Origin: Coptis chinensis
Taxonomy: Eukaryota > Streptophyta > Magnoliopsida > Ranunculales > Ranunculaceae
Direction: 5' to 3'
DNA: 64,000 bases
Assembly (NCBI GenBank): GCA_015680905.1
Contig: CM027381.1
Location: forward strand, 88,003,501-88,067,500
Shown here one piece after another: positions 46,150 through 59,087 of the stretch. The notes beneath the pieces were generated by a model. The model was not told where the DNA came from. It worked only from the letters and a program-made list of their open reading frames with translations, and did no database searches. Each line of letters begins with the position of its first letter. The first letter of the stretch is position 1. The position numbers and the translations under genes were made by a program.

Positions 46150-49100
46150 GGTGCGGTTAAATATGTGGCCTAACTAAGTCCGACCTAACATAATCTCTAG
46201 CAGTTGCTTGATTAAGTTATATCTCAAACTTATATGTATATTTTTTTTCCATTGCACATATTTCTTTATGTCTTAGCTAGTGCAATGAGACAGTTGCAAA
46301 GCATATACACATTAGGAGGATGTTTATAGCCAATGGGAAGATTTGCCAAGAGGTTGCTAACCCACTCAGCATCATCACATGCCTTTTAATTTCTAAGGTG
46401 ATTAGCTTGGATGATATCATCCAAGACACTCAAATTCCATCAAGGGTAAACACAAAAACATTACTGGATCCAGTTTATAACACATTACCCTTCCAATAAT
46501 GATGGAAATCTACTAAATATAAGTCCATAATCAATGGCTCCGCTATAGTACTTAGATAATCTGACAATATACATCCAATGTTCTTTATAAGGCCGGACAA
46601 TGGGTTATCACCTCAGTATGTCATTAATGTAGGCAGTGTTATATCTCACATATATAATCCATCAAGTACAATAAGCTACCATTGATATTGACATATTTAG
46701 TATGAAAGACACAAGTAGATTATTTTTCCTAAGATGGATATATATTTTGCGACAATATGTGTTAACATAGGCTTACTATCATAATACCCATACTTTTCAA
46801 TGAAAAATATTTTTACTAAGTGTTATATATAACAACATAATGAGACCAACATGAGTTTTAATTCCTATATTCACCAATCATTCAAATCTGTAATGCCTAA
46901 AATTCCTTTATACCATCCGGCCGGTCTGGTCTAAGGTACGTTGTGGGTTACAACCATATTCAAACGTCAACAACTTGACAACTGAATATAACAGTTACAG
47001 AAATGAGATAAACAACATAATTCACTATCAGATCTCTAATGACAGTCTATATGTGTCTTAAAAAGAATTTCTCTCATAAACATTCTCAATGCTAGCACTC
47101 ATGATATTAAATCATCTAAATAAAGAGAGATTAACACATATATGTCTTACTTTACCTTAAAGAAAGTATGCATCTTTATCAACATTGTTATTTTGATATC
47201 CATAAGATACCAATATATTGTCGAAATTCTCATGCCATTTATAGGCGCTTGCATTAACTTATTCAAAGATTTAACTAAATTATATACCTTAAGCTCATCA
47301 CATGGTACTACTTGGTATTGTAGTTCCTCAAGTTAATCCATATAATTTTCTTCATCAAAATTATCGTATTAGGAAAAAAAAATTAGAAAGCCATTTGATG
47401 AATAAAATTGTGGATCACAACTACTCAACTAGAGTCTTTATAATCCATATAATTCTGAAGAAGAAATTATAGTAACATGAGCAAGGTTCCAAAATAGTAT
47501 AAATCTTTTCTCTGAGTAAAACCCCTTGGCTATTTATATTAGCCTTGTATTTTGCAATACAACTATCACACTTTAGTTTCCTCTTGAAGATCCAAAATCA
47601 ACCTATAGATCCCCCAAGAAGTAGATTAACTACCTCCCCTTAATGATTGTGTAAATCAAGAGTCTAGTTTAGAAGAGTTGTATCCTTCAAAAAAGACACT
47701 TCTCACAGACATACAACTTCCTTATAGGTTAATTAATAAATCTTCCTTAAAAAACATGTAAACGTCATCACCGTGAATGGTGGATATAGTCACTGATAGT
47801 CTTCCAAATTTCTTATTCAGAAATTATGGGATTCTCTTATGTAGTTCATTATGAACAGTCAACCACTCTATGCCAATTTCACAGAAAACACAACCTCAAA
47901 TAAATTAACATATAAGACATTCAATAATAGTGTGGTATCTACAAGATTGTTATCACTCATGACAACTGAAAACAAGCATCACTATTATGAGTTTAACCAA
48001 TGAACATCTACTAGATAGTTCTAGGTCTCAAAAATATTTCTTTTAGATTCATTCACAATAGCCTTCGCAACACCCTCTTTCACATTTTGAAGCATTTTTG
48101 GATAGGCCCAAGACTTTTCTATACTTTGTAGGTCAGTGTCTTTCCAGTTATCTTGTGAGCTAGGTAAATTATGGTAAAATAGTGTCATGCATATGGGTCA
48201 CAACCCCTTACAGTTCAATGGTTACTCAATCTGATCAAACTTACATGCAAAACACATTATACCGCAAACACTAAAAGAAACTACAACAATAATATGCACT
48301 CTTATGGCAAGAATATACGTTACTCAAGTCTATGATTATTAATCATATTAAACATAGTCATATTATGTTCATGCTATCTATATGAAAGGAAATCCACAAA
48401 TGATTCTAATGAATCTTAAGAAATAAAAGAATTAGATGAAAATGTTTTCTCCAAGATAATACTATTATCAATCCTCTTTTCATCATTCAACATTCCAATT
48501 TTTATAGTGAGACAATCCATGCACGTGTACATCACATTGACTATTTATACATTGTCAAAGGAGGATAATGAATAATAAGACAATCCACAAGCATTACATC
48601 TCATTGTCTAAAATAATCACAGGAGGATATTGTCTAAAATAAGATAATACATAACTTTACATCTCCTTGACTAAATTAGGTTTAGGAGGATATTGATTAT
48701 TTCACATATTGTTTCCTCTTGTAGACAACGATGTTCATTACTTAAAAAATATATGACATGGTTAAGCTTCATGCCAAAGGTAAAGAATGTATTCATGCCA
48801 AACATACTTAATATCATACCATTAGTCCAGGAAAAGTAAATTTTAATTGTACCATTCACAACAAAAAGTATAAGATATTAAACAAATCCATCCACTGAAT
48901 ATGCAAAATAATAGAGGACTCCACCTACTCTTTATACATGAGCTCAAGTAAGATAGAATATCATATCAACAAGACCTCAAGTTTTCAACCACAACATCTA
49001 ATGGCTCAACCCATTAGTGTCTTCAACTAGAAAAAAATTACTAATAAACTATCATCAAGTTCAAAGTAAATCCACGATGATTAATATCCAAAATTAGCAT

Positions 49101-49795
49101 ATTACGTACACAACCTTAGCATATGCTATATTGGATATAAACTACAAGTTACTTCATCTAACATGTATTCTTACAACATTACAATTATAACCATCGTATA
49201 ACAACACGTACACTCAATAGACAAGATAAGCAATTATGCATTGAATATTTTATAATTACTAACCAAGATTTGAATGTGGTTTATATTAACTAATTTAAAG
49301 TCTCTCTTAGACCATCTACATACATCTTCATATGTACAAAGAAAATTAATATCTAACTACATCTAGTCAAACCAAATAATATCATAATGATAAACAAAGC
49401 TCGATCACATATAACTTGTTGACCAGGTTATTAATAGTAAAAGGTTTAAGCTTAGGGATTTCCCTCCTAAGAATAAAAACTAGCATGTAACTTTAGGTAA
49501 GAATATCATCATATATATAATAAAACCAAAATAATTGCAAGAAAGTGAAAGAACACGATACATATCCAATTGAAAAACCAGATTACCACGTTTTCCTCCA
49601 TCCAGAAAAACAGTCTAAAAAAACTGTAAAACTGAACTAGCTTAAGACGAAGTAGATATCAAGCCATATACCACTGTAAAAATCTTTGAATCAGCTATCC
49701 AAACCGAAAAGCGTATTGCAAAACCGAGCTCTGAGCTGAAAGTTATAGCATTTTCCGTAATGAGTGACGAATTACCACAAACGTGTTAGGGAAAA

Positions 49796-52700
49796 TGTCA
49801 CAGCCCGAATTTCTAAACAATTAAAATAATGAATATTTGAAATATAAATATCTCAAACATCATTATGTTCAATTGTCTAAAAACCCAGGCTATGACGGGG
49901 TGATAGAACACATGTCAAAACCTAAAACCCACATCACAACAGGATCAACTTAACAACAAAAATCTCCAAATTCCTCAACTATCACTTTATTAAAAACTTT
50001 CTTCCATCCCAATACAAACATAAACAAACTTTAAGAATAACAATTCCCAACATCGTATTCTCATGTCATATAAAAATGTAACCTATTTTATTACATCCTT
50101 CCAAAAGATCAGACCTAATAAACTAAACTCCCCGGATGCTCCAAAGAGAATCCCAATCACACACGATTCCATCTTCCACCTATGTTTCCCAAGAACACAC
50201 CCACGTTGCCAAAACAAAGCAAACATGGGTCAGCAAATTGAATTTGCTGGTATGAGTAGATTAAATACATATAAACATTTCAAACTTTACTTATCCAAAC
50301 AATCACTTTATATTTTCCCATAACTTAACCATTTTCAGCTTGGAAGACAGGTAGTTCCGTCATCTCAACCGGCATAGTTCTTCCCAAGCAAAACTTATAT
50401 TATCTTAACTCATTCAAATCACTCGTTTTAATATCTAAATCATTGCATTAAAACTTACCAATATCCACTTTTTGTATAAGGGGTAGGACCCGGCGTCCTC
50501 AAGACAAAATGTTATTAAGTCCTACCCTCCTGCAAAAGAAAGTTAGAACTTCTATATATCATATGTAGATATTATATTAGGTATTCAAAAGAAAACCCAA
50601 ACACTCACATAATCAAATTAATTTCTCTTATTAATTAATCAATTACTTTTCTTATACACATATTTCACAACCTATGTACCTTAGGTCATTCCCGCCACAT
50701 TCAAGGAATACCCAACCTTACATTCCCAGTACACACTCAAGGAATACAACTAACCCGCAAGGGCTTAATACCTTAGTTCCTCTCTAGGGTAGTCCAAACA
50801 ATCACGGTCATTCATGGCACATTCAATGAATACCCGGTCATTTCATGCACATTCAATGAATACCCCTATATAACGCTAACGGGCCATTTATGGCACATTC
50901 AATAAATGCCCACCTAACATATGACATCAACAGTCATAAAACTAAATTCTAAAAATTGAGACGTGGAGAGTTCTAAAAGAGTTCGGTAAATTTTGTTTAC
51001 GCATTATTGAACTTTATTTTATATATCATTTCAGAGAACGAATGAGTATCTTGATTCCTGTATTTTTTTATTTACGCGTTATTAATTTTAGGGATGTCTT
51101 AGTGTCATAACGTTGCATATCATAAAATACTGCAAAATCACATAGTAGTTAATACACATACACACGTTATATAGAGGTCTTAGCCTAAAGTCAAGTATGC
51201 TAATAGCCCTAGACCTATCTTAATAACCCAAATCATAATCCGAGTTAAAAGGTCAACTGGTCAAAGTCAACCCTGGTCAAAGTCAACTCTGGTCAAAGTC
51301 AACCCTGGTCAAAGTCAAAGTCAACCATCATGGTCGAAGTTAAACTGTCGTTTCCATGTTCAACAGGTTCGGGGTCATAGCCATGGTTCATAGCTAAGGT
51401 CAATGTGCATGGCTCAAGGGCTCATGACTAAGGTAATGGTTCGGACCCAACTGGCCAAGCCCAAACCTTAGAACCCGGAAGTCTAAACATTTAAAGACCC
51501 AATTAGATCTATTTTAAGTCCAATGGTCTAGCCCGAACAATATTAGAAACTGGCCCAAAAACTGTTAAGTGGTTCGGTCCAAAAATCTTAAATTGAACTG
51601 GTCCACAAAACTTAACTTAAACTGGCCCAAATTAAACACAATCCGGGCCCAACCAAACATTTAAATTTCGGCCCAGCACTAAAAATTAGAACTGGCCCCA
51701 ACTAAAAATAGAACCGGCCCAAACTAAAAGATTTGGATTGGCCCAATCTCACCTAAGGCCCAAGCCCACACCGAAATCACTGTTCATCTTCTCTATCAGG
51801 CTCCTTCCTCCACCAGCCACCAGCTCCAAATCGACCACCACAAATACCGATCGCCTACCCATTCCAACCAAGCGGTTGGACTCCTAAAGAAAAACCCCAC
51901 ACCTTTAATATATGAAAACTTCGATTTCATCTTCCCTCACCACCACCACCGACTTCAAGCCAAATCAAGCGCCACCATTGATAGCTTCAACCCTCCGGCC
52001 CCCTCACACCAATCCAACATACAACCCGACCTCACTACCTAACCTCAACCCAACCAAGCAAAACAACACAACCAATTACACCAAAACAGCCCAACCCCAA
52101 GTGGCTCAAGAATGGCGTTACGGGCCCATTGACGCCTCCCTCAAGGCTTCACTGCTTCCAACAAGTATTCACTCCTCCTCACTACCCCCCATTCCTCAAA
52201 CAAACAACCCACGACACCAACAAAACAGTTCACAACAACAATTCACATAAAAATCAAAACCTCAAGATCGTCGCGATAATGGCGTTAACGCCATTAACGC
52301 CTCTTCCCGACATCTCGCACCTCACAACCCAACTTCAAACAATACAACAACCAACCATGACAAATCCACACAAAAAGTTTATCATGGGTTCTCCAAATAC
52401 CGCCATTTATATGTCCGACGAAGCTTCAAGCTTCCAAAGCTTTAACAGCTTAAATAAAATTTCGATATTTACAAAGTTTATTAAATACACGACACGCGAC
52501 GGCGTCGAATTATACAGATAATGAACAGTATAAAAAAACAGAACTAGTAGACAGTATACCGACATACTAAAACTACAATTCTGGTGAAATAGCAAAATAG
52601 CTACTCACCTTAACTAACAGCTCGACGAATTTTCCTAGCCCGAATCATCGTGCTCCACCTCTCCAGCAAACCAGCTTCTTTCTCTGCCTCCATTTTTATA

Positions 52701-52896
52701 TTTTATTTTTCTCTCCACCCTATTTTCCAGAACAGTGTGTTTATATACTTGGGTCCGAAACCCAAGCCCAACACTGACTCGGGCCCAAAACCAAGCCCAC
52801 GTATCCCGAGTCCAATCCGACGAATTTTTTTAAAATAAACAATTAAATTAATTAATTAAATAGAAAAATACGTATAATAAAACACGGGGTGTTATA
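49796..52896 (-). mobile_element. Solo LTR related to 32372-35870, inverted, 5-bp TSD GAAAA
   Basis: 3101 bp bounded by exact GAAAA (49791-49795 and 52897-52901). On the minus strand it starts TATAACACCCCGTG (TG changed to TA) and ends TTCGGGCTGTGACA. It shares ordered blocks with the LTR inside the MULE: the TTGAC array, CATAGCCATGGTTCAT, and a GGCCC-rich part. No gag-pol. Plus-strand frames at 51912-52521 are fortuitous. Confidence 0.8.
51250..51345 (-). promoter_or_regulatory. W-box-like array in the inverted solo LTR
   Basis: GGTCAAAGTCAACCCT-type units repeated about four times; on the minus strand this is a run of TTGAC cores. Counterpart of 33850-33985. Confidence 0.5.
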
Positions 52897-52949
52897 GAAA
52901 ACGATACCAATCGATTCCCACTAATTAAGATAGCTTACATTTGGACAAT

Positions 52950-53299
52950 TGTGATACCCCTGGGCGTGAACTGATAATGGGTATGATGGAAAGGCGCCTA
53001 ACCCGAGTATGGGAGACGGTTGCGCCATGGTGTGATCCCACTTCGCTTAAGTGGTTGTTTAAAAATCTTGCCTATGAGTAATTGATCTTCCAAATCTTAA
53101 CATCGAGGTCTTTTCCGGATCGTTTGGCTATAGATTTGGTGAGAACTCCACAGTTAAGCGTGCTCAGGTAGGAGTGGTCCAAGGATGGGTGACCTCCTGG
53201 GAAGCTACTATCCGGAGTCTGAAAACCCCACACTGTCGGAGGTCTGCAATAGCTAAGTAGGGACAGTATCGATATGGTAGGATGGGGCAGGTCGTTACA
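52950..53299 (+). mobile_element. Cassandra-type solo LTR carrying 5S rRNA sequence, TSD ACAAT
   Basis: 350 bp from TGTGATACCCCTGGGCG to GGTCGTTACA with exact ACAAT on both sides (52945-52949, 53300-53304). The interior 53141-53205 is clearly 5S rRNA-derived: GAGAACTCCACAGTTAAGCG, then GGATGGGTGACCTCCTGGGA. LTRs with embedded 5S sequence define the Cassandra TRIM family. No second LTR or internal region is present, so it is a solo LTR. Confidence 0.9.
53095..53215 (+). repeat. 5S rRNA-like segment inside the Cassandra LTR
   Basis: The A-box region CAGTTAAGCGTGCT and C-box region GGATGGGTGACCTCCTGGGA of the 5S internal pol III promoter are well kept. The 5' half is diverged. Not a functional 5S gene by context. 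Confidence 0.8.
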
Positions 53300-53304
53300 A
53301 CAAT

Positions 53305-53927
53305 CTACTACTCCAATAAAAAATCTAAACTTTTACTATAACCAACAACCACAACCTAAGCTATGGAATTAACTATGGAAATTTTATTAATAATGATAAC
53401 GAGTTTTACAAATAATTAGGACAAACGTGCAACCAGCTGTGCCGCAAGTCCTTTCTAATTTTTATTATTATTATTATTATTATTTTTTTGAGTTGTGGTC
53501 GAGAGCTTACTGGTTTGTTATGAGTGATTAGAATTATACAAACTGACCAGTAGGACTTTGGGTCTTTGGTTATTTGTTTTAGTCTCATTAACTCATCAAA
53601 CATTCAAAAACACATTTGTCTATCTTTAATGGTTTTGGACTAAAAATAAATGATAAATGATAATTTTGTAAGGACAAAAAGATAAGTAAAAAAAAAAACG
53701 TTGGTTTATTAGAATGTTTTTTATCAGTTTTTTTTTCATACTATTTTTTTTTTGTTGATTATATTCTCACTATAGTTGTGAAATTTTTTGGGGTGTGGTA
53801 GTGGAAGTTTGCTAAAATAATTGGGGGTGCGAGTCATTATAGTTTGAAGATTTTTCTAGACAATTAGTAATGTGGTAGTGGAGCTTTTCTAATATCAGGG
53901 GGTGCGACCGCCTCCACACGCACCCCC
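53305..53927. other. Spacer with TTA microsatellite
   Basis: ATT/TTA run at about 53461-53485. No gene recognised. Confidence 0.5.
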
Positions 53928-54610
53928 TTATATCCATATATGCATAGGTGTCTTTGGATTGCAGCTGCAGACCTCTAAAGACTCCACTTCAGCTTTGGCA
54001 GAAAAGAGTTGGCTCTCCAAATCGCCAACTCTTCTTCTAGCTGATGCCAAATCCGCCTCCTTATGGCGTAGCTCTTCGATAATAAGCATAATCTTCTTGA
54101 ACCTCTTCTTGTCACCAATACCTCTCACATACTTTTGTATAACCCTAATAGCCATTTCTCTATGTGGGGCATCACACTTATCTAAAAGTGTTTGAAGACC
54201 GAGTAGCACACTTTCCCTTCGAGTTTGATCCATCAGTGTGAAATCAGTAGTCCCAAGTGCTTGAGTGCAAACACAAACTACTTCCTCAATAATTACCATG
54301 ACATTATTGGAGAAAATAGCAAAAGCATAAATCATTCGAGCAAAAGACAACTGATACTCGATTGTAAACAAATCCAATAAAATTGATCTTCTGGCATGCT
54401 TATGTCCATCTAAGATAAATTTCTTAATTGTATTAGGATTTGTAGCAACTGATGCTCGACGATAGCATAGGAGAGCCCTAAGGTGGAGATAAAAAGGTGA
54501 GAGATTATCAGAACCACACAATGCTTTTATTTCTGCTTCGGCACGTTTATATTTTCCGTCACTTGCAAATTCAAGCATCCTCATGGCTCCAAGGAGTAGA
54601 ACAGTAAAAC
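53928..54610 (-). CDS. Terminal exon of an unrecognised protein, helical with C-terminal coiled coil
   Basis: Open frame of about 227 codons after a good acceptor (TTTGTTTCAG, 54620-54611), in phase 1. It begins FTVLLLGAMRMLEFASDGKY and ends CSCNPKTPMHIWI. The first two thirds look all-helical (YKRAEAEIKALCG, FYLHLRALLCYRRAS), somewhat TPR-like in composition. The last 50 residues form a heptad-like coil (IEELRHKEADLASARRRVGD, LESQLFSAKAEVESLE). No stops or transposon motifs. Upstream exons were not found in 54611-57000, so it may be a real gene with distant or undetected 5' exons, or a captured fragment. I do not recognise the family. Confidence 0.45.
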
Positions 54611-54621
54611 CTGAAACAAAG

Positions 54622-55235
54622 AGTAACAAAGAATGAGTGATACATTATATAAGGATAAACGTTTATATTTAGTTATTAACATTAGGAAGTTCACATTATG
54701 AAAAGCACAACACTGAATATCCCAAAAGAAACATATAATTACTCAAATATTAAAAATCATACAAATTGCATCTATTCATACAAATCTACTAAGGGAGTAT
54801 ACATGATATGAAGATCCCAAATTTTGTATAAAAGTTCTCCAACCGAAATTGTCCTTTAAAATTTAAACACAAAAAAAGAGTACCTTGTAAAAACGCATAA
54901 AGACATCCTATCCTAACTTATGTAACAAGTGGCTCAAACCTTTATATATAACCATATTTACCAAACAGTTCAAACTGAAAAATATATTGGTACTGTACAC
55001 CAACACTACTGTAACTTACTACATCCAATTAACATATGATGTTGAATAAGCACACAAATATTTACAAACATAGAACTTTAATGAATATCTCTAAAACTCT
55101 AAAAGTGCATCATTGGGCACATGGAAGAAATGAGTAAGACCATAATACAAAATGCCGTGCTGGAATAAAATATCGGATCTTTTCTAAATTGATATTTTAG
55201 AAAATATCACTATTTATCGGTTTGTAAGGAGTGGT
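54622..55235. other. Spacer or intron upstream of the unrecognised exon
   Basis: AT-rich; no exon could be identified on either strand. Confidence 0.4.
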
Positions 55236-55243
55236 TTGATAAC

Positions 55244-55596
55244 TAAGGGTGGAATTCGAGCTAAGCAAGCCGAGCTTTACCATGCTCAAGCTCGGCTCGC
55301 TAATTACCCGAGCTTTAAATTGAGCTCGAGCTCGGCTCATATAGTTAAACTAGTGAGCTCGAGGCGAAATTAAACGAGCAAAGCCAAAGCGAGCTCAGAG
55401 CCCCTCGGTTATTTTACACTATAAATATGCTTTATTTGAACTAAACGAGCCGAGCTTCATTAAGCTCATTTGTTACACGAGCTTTTATTTGAGCTCGAGA
55501 GCTTTCATATAAGTAACGAAGCGAGCGAGCTCGAAGCTTTAAACGAAAGCCAAGCCCAAGCCGAGCTCCGAGCCCTCGACTCAAATTCCACCCTTA
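55244..55596. mobile_element. hAT-type MITE, 8-bp TSD TTGATAAC
   Basis: 353 bp bounded by exact TTGATAAC (55236-55243, 55597-55604). Inverted ends are TAAGGGTGGAATTCGAG and TAAGGGTGGAATTTGAG. The interior is rich in GAGCTCG/CGAGCT motifs. Related in end sequence to the element at 44351-46149. Confidence 0.9.
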
Positions 55597-55604
55597 TTGA
55601 TAAC

Positions 55605-57116
55605 TTTGATTTTCTGGTAAATTGATCAAAATACTGAATTATACCAAAATGTATCACCGATAAGATGATATTTTTAATATAACATATAAAACTATGTTTT
55701 GCATGAAAAATGAGTGATGTTATTTAGTGGGTTCAACATTATCATCTATCAAGTTCATCACTTCATGAAGCAGAGTATATTTCTTGTAACTCGTGGAATC
55801 AATCCTTTGTTAAAGAACCCCATTACATTAGTAACCCTCTCCAATAGCTCCAATTTAATGAATTTTATAGCAAAGAGGTCATCTAAATAAAGTGTTCATA
55901 GTTCGTTCTCATACAAGAAAACTTGAATTGGTACATCACAAATGTATACCTACCACACATGAATTGATTTTGGAGCATACAGATAATCACCATTATATGC
56001 TTCACAACCCATCCACAGCCACCCCTTCACCAACTAACTTGAAAAGAACATTGGTGGAAAATTGTTATTTGTATTTTCATAATAGTGGAAAACCGTTCTG
56101 TGTCCTCTCTTCAACTAGGAAATTTTGGGATAATTCAATTGAAGATGAGGAAGTGGTGTTATGGGTTTTAAAGTTGTATATGTAATTTAAATCCCACAGT
56201 GAAAGGAGAAAGGGAAAAAGTATAATGTAGACTTAATAAAACCACCCATCAAGTGGATTACTGCTTTCCGGTTTAAAATGGGCCACATACGGATTCGTAT
56301 ATCTTTACTATATAGAAAAATCTGGGGGTTGATGAATAGTGTTTTCACATATGTCACAGGGACAAAATTATAATTTTGTAGTTTTTTTTTTTTGAGAGGC
56401 GTAATTTTGCTGTTTTTTTTTCTTTTTGATAAGTAAAATGGTAATTGCACTCTTTTAAATATAGTTTTTTTTATCAATAGGTGGGTCTCTGTGTCTATAT
56501 AAAGGTCTACAATCTACATACAGAGATAGTTTGGTAATTTTGTAATTTCTTTTGGTTTTTTTAGGGGGTAAAATTATAATTTCAATTTGATTGTAAATTT
56601 TGAAAAAAAAAAAGATTGGTTGGCTCTCACACGTTAGGATTCTTCCACGTGGCATGATGCTAGTGAAAAAGGATTAAATCAAAGCTTTAAACGGAAAATT
56701 GGGTTATTTTACCGAAAGTTATAGATTTTTTTCTCGAAATATCATGATAAATTGCGATAATATGTTGGTAGGATGAGTTTCCCTTACCAGGCACATATCA
56801 ACTATTTTTCACTGCCGTTTCTTTGGAAAACACTGATATTTCGTAATATTTCACGGGAGTAAGACACTACACACATTGAAAACTAAACCTGCAATTTGAC
56901 AGCTATCCTCATAAATACATACCAAATAAAATTTGTATCATTTATAAAATAATATATGGAGGACTTTTGGCCTTGTATGAAAACAAAAACTTGACAACTA
57001 CAAGTTACCATAACAAATCATAGTCATAGTGTTGTATGTAGTGATAAAAAGGTTTGAAGTAAGGAGCTTACATCTATCATTCCTTGCTAGAAAATTGTTA
57101 AGCTACCTCTGTTCCA
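55605..57116. other. AT-rich spacer
   Basis: No gene supported. A 97-codon plus frame at 55892-56185 has no recognisable family. The 5' LTR of the gypsy element may begin in or just after this region. Confidence 0.4.
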
Positions 57117-57560
57117 CGCTAAAGTTGCGCTCCATGTCTGTCACGATCTGTCTTGATTTTTTTCAATGGCGTCAGTGTCAATAACAGCTCTGAAGCATTC
57201 CTGAATATTAAGAATTGAACCAATGAAACAATAATTATTAGCAAGATTGTTGTATAGGACGTACACATGACCTAGGAGGTTAGTGGTGACAAAGGGACCG
57301 GATCATAACGAAGCGTGGGAAGGCAGGGTTCTGCCTGAGGGATCCGATCCAGCGGTATCCCAACCGCCTGAAGGCTCTGCTATGAACTAACTGCCGCGCG
57401 TGGAGAGTGGGAGAGAGCGGCACCGGGAAACCGCAAGATAACCGGCGGCAGATGCGTGGAAGGAGAAGAGATATAAGAAAGAGAGTGAGAACTGGAAGGG
57501 AAGAAAAGAAAGAAGGAGAGAGGAGTAAGATTAGAGGTTGTAATCACAGTCAATACATTT

Positions 57561-57578
57561 TGGCGCATTTGCCTGGGG
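57561..57578 (+). other. Probable primer-binding site of the gypsy element
   Basis: TGGCGCATTTGCCTGGGG resembles the tRNA-Asp-type PBS of Tat elements, with mismatches in the middle. It sits just after a CA dinucleotide and before gag. Confidence 0.5.
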
Positions 57579-57979
57579 GATTAGCGAAAATAAAATGGCC
57601 ACCATAACAAAAAGGGGTAGGAAGACCTAGGAAAGAAGTTGTTCGAGGTAGGTAGAGGAAGAAGCGAGTGAAGAAAGAGAGGTGAGTAGAGAGGAAGACA
57701 TATCTGATGTGGCGGCAGACGCCACCAGACTTATGCAAGAAGAAATAGTCAGGTTAAGAAACGAGAACGATGAGTTGAGAAAGGAAAGAGACACCGCACA
57801 AGATGACATGGAGCAGGGGATCGCCGGCAGGCGGTGAGATGGAAGGGGAGAATGAGGTATACCGGTCTAGGGGGCGATACGGTGAGGGGCATCACCGGAA
57901 GTGGTACAGAGCATGATCGAGAAAGATAGAGAAGCTAACCGTCGCGGTAGAAAAAATGAACCAAAGTGCCGCCAAAAGG

Positions 57980-59087
57980 AGGTTGCTAACCTTAACAAGA
58001 ATCCAATCGGGCGGATTCGGGTCTGAATTCGAGGTGCCTAAGAGATTGATCCAACCAAGATTCGAAAGGTATGATGGGAAAGGCGACTAACCGATCATTT
58101 TGCATCATTTTAGACAACGATGCCATTGTGGCGGTGAAAATAAGTATGACGGATCGCTACCGCATGATGTTCCCTGCAAGCCTTAAGGGGGGCGCTTCGG
58201 ATTGGTATTACCGCCTATCTTCGCGGAGCATCAGTAGGTTTGAAGAACTAGAGCGAGCCTTCATGGACCATTTCATCCACCAGAAACGGAGAGTACTGGA
58301 TATCGCGGCACTGTTTAACATCAAACAGAGGTCAGCGGAGTCGTTAAGGGAGTTTCTGTGCAGATTCAAAGAAGAGACCCTGAGGGTGGAGAATCTGGAA
58401 GAGCATACCGCGGTCATTGCATTTCAGCACGGCTTGAAGCAGGGGACTAGGGTGCACGAATCAGTGTCCAAAATCGAAATCACCACTCTGCACGCTCTGT
58501 ACCCAAAGGTAGAAAAGTATATTCGGTACGAAGATATAATGCAAAGAAATGCGAGGGAACAAAAAAGATCGGGGAAGGCAGTGCAGGCAGTGGATAAAGA
58601 CGACAGAAGGGATAGGGGTAAGAGAGAAGAGAGAGAAGGGGGATCCAACAGAGGGGAAAGACGTGGACCCGACAGATCGGGAGATCGGAACAGGAGAGAT
58701 ATTCGTGAAAGAAAGCCGTACCGTGAGATAGAACAAACACCTCTTAATAAGCCGTTAGAGGAAATCTTGCCACTTATCAAGGGACTGCAGCATTATGAAG
58801 GACCGCGGAATACACCTAGAGAGATTGAGGGAAAACCTTTCTGTGCCTATTATCAGATTAGAAACCACGCCACTAACGAATGTTATGCTTTGAAGTGGCT
58901 GGTGGAAAGAATGATTGAGAAGGGGATGCTTAGAGAGTATGTCGCGGAGGTTCGTCATGCAGAGAGAGGACAAGCTCCCGCTAGGATCTTGGGAACAATA
59001 AATGTCATTTATAGTGGAGAAACACTCGGGAGGAATGCCCACCGTGACAAGATGAGAAGGACAAATGAAAGCTTACAACAAAGTTAA
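57980..59087 (+). pseudogene. gypsy gag
   Basis: The main open frame is 58071-59087. Gag similarity begins earlier in another frame (RLIQPRFERYDGKGD, about 58026-58070), so a frameshift lies near 58085. The Retrotrans_gag core reads RMMFPASLKGGASDWYYRLS, FEELERAFMDHF, LREFLCRFKEETLRVENL. A long Arg/Glu/Asp-rich stretch follows. A C-terminal Cys-His motif, PFCAYYQIRNHATNECYALK, is typical of Tat gag. Expected to form element particles when intact. Confidence 0.8.

Larger units (their letters stand above)
43686..49790 (-). mobile_element. Second Ty1/copia element, heavily decayed
   Basis: No frame survives, but the minus strand at about 47360-47110 still reads as copia RT: CDELKVYNLVKSLNKLMQAP, then LYLDDLI after frame changes. 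This corresponds to the VCKLVKSLYGLKQAP and LYVDDLL blocks of the family. Elsewhere only AT-rich remnants are seen, including repeated GGAGGATATTG units at about 48540-48700. It is interrupted by the hAT at 44351-46149. Confidence 0.5.

Noticed and set aside
51912-52521. Two overlapping plus-strand Pro/Thr/Asn-rich frames
   Set aside because: Lie inside the inverted solo LTR; the related LTR has no matching frame.
53141-53205. Functional 5S rRNA gene
   Set aside because: Only part of 5S is conserved, and it sits between TG..CA ends with a 5-bp TSD, so it belongs to a Cassandra LTR.
58424-58780. Ser/Leu-rich minus-strand frames in three phases
   Set aside because: Antisense shadows of the Arg/Glu-rich gag region.
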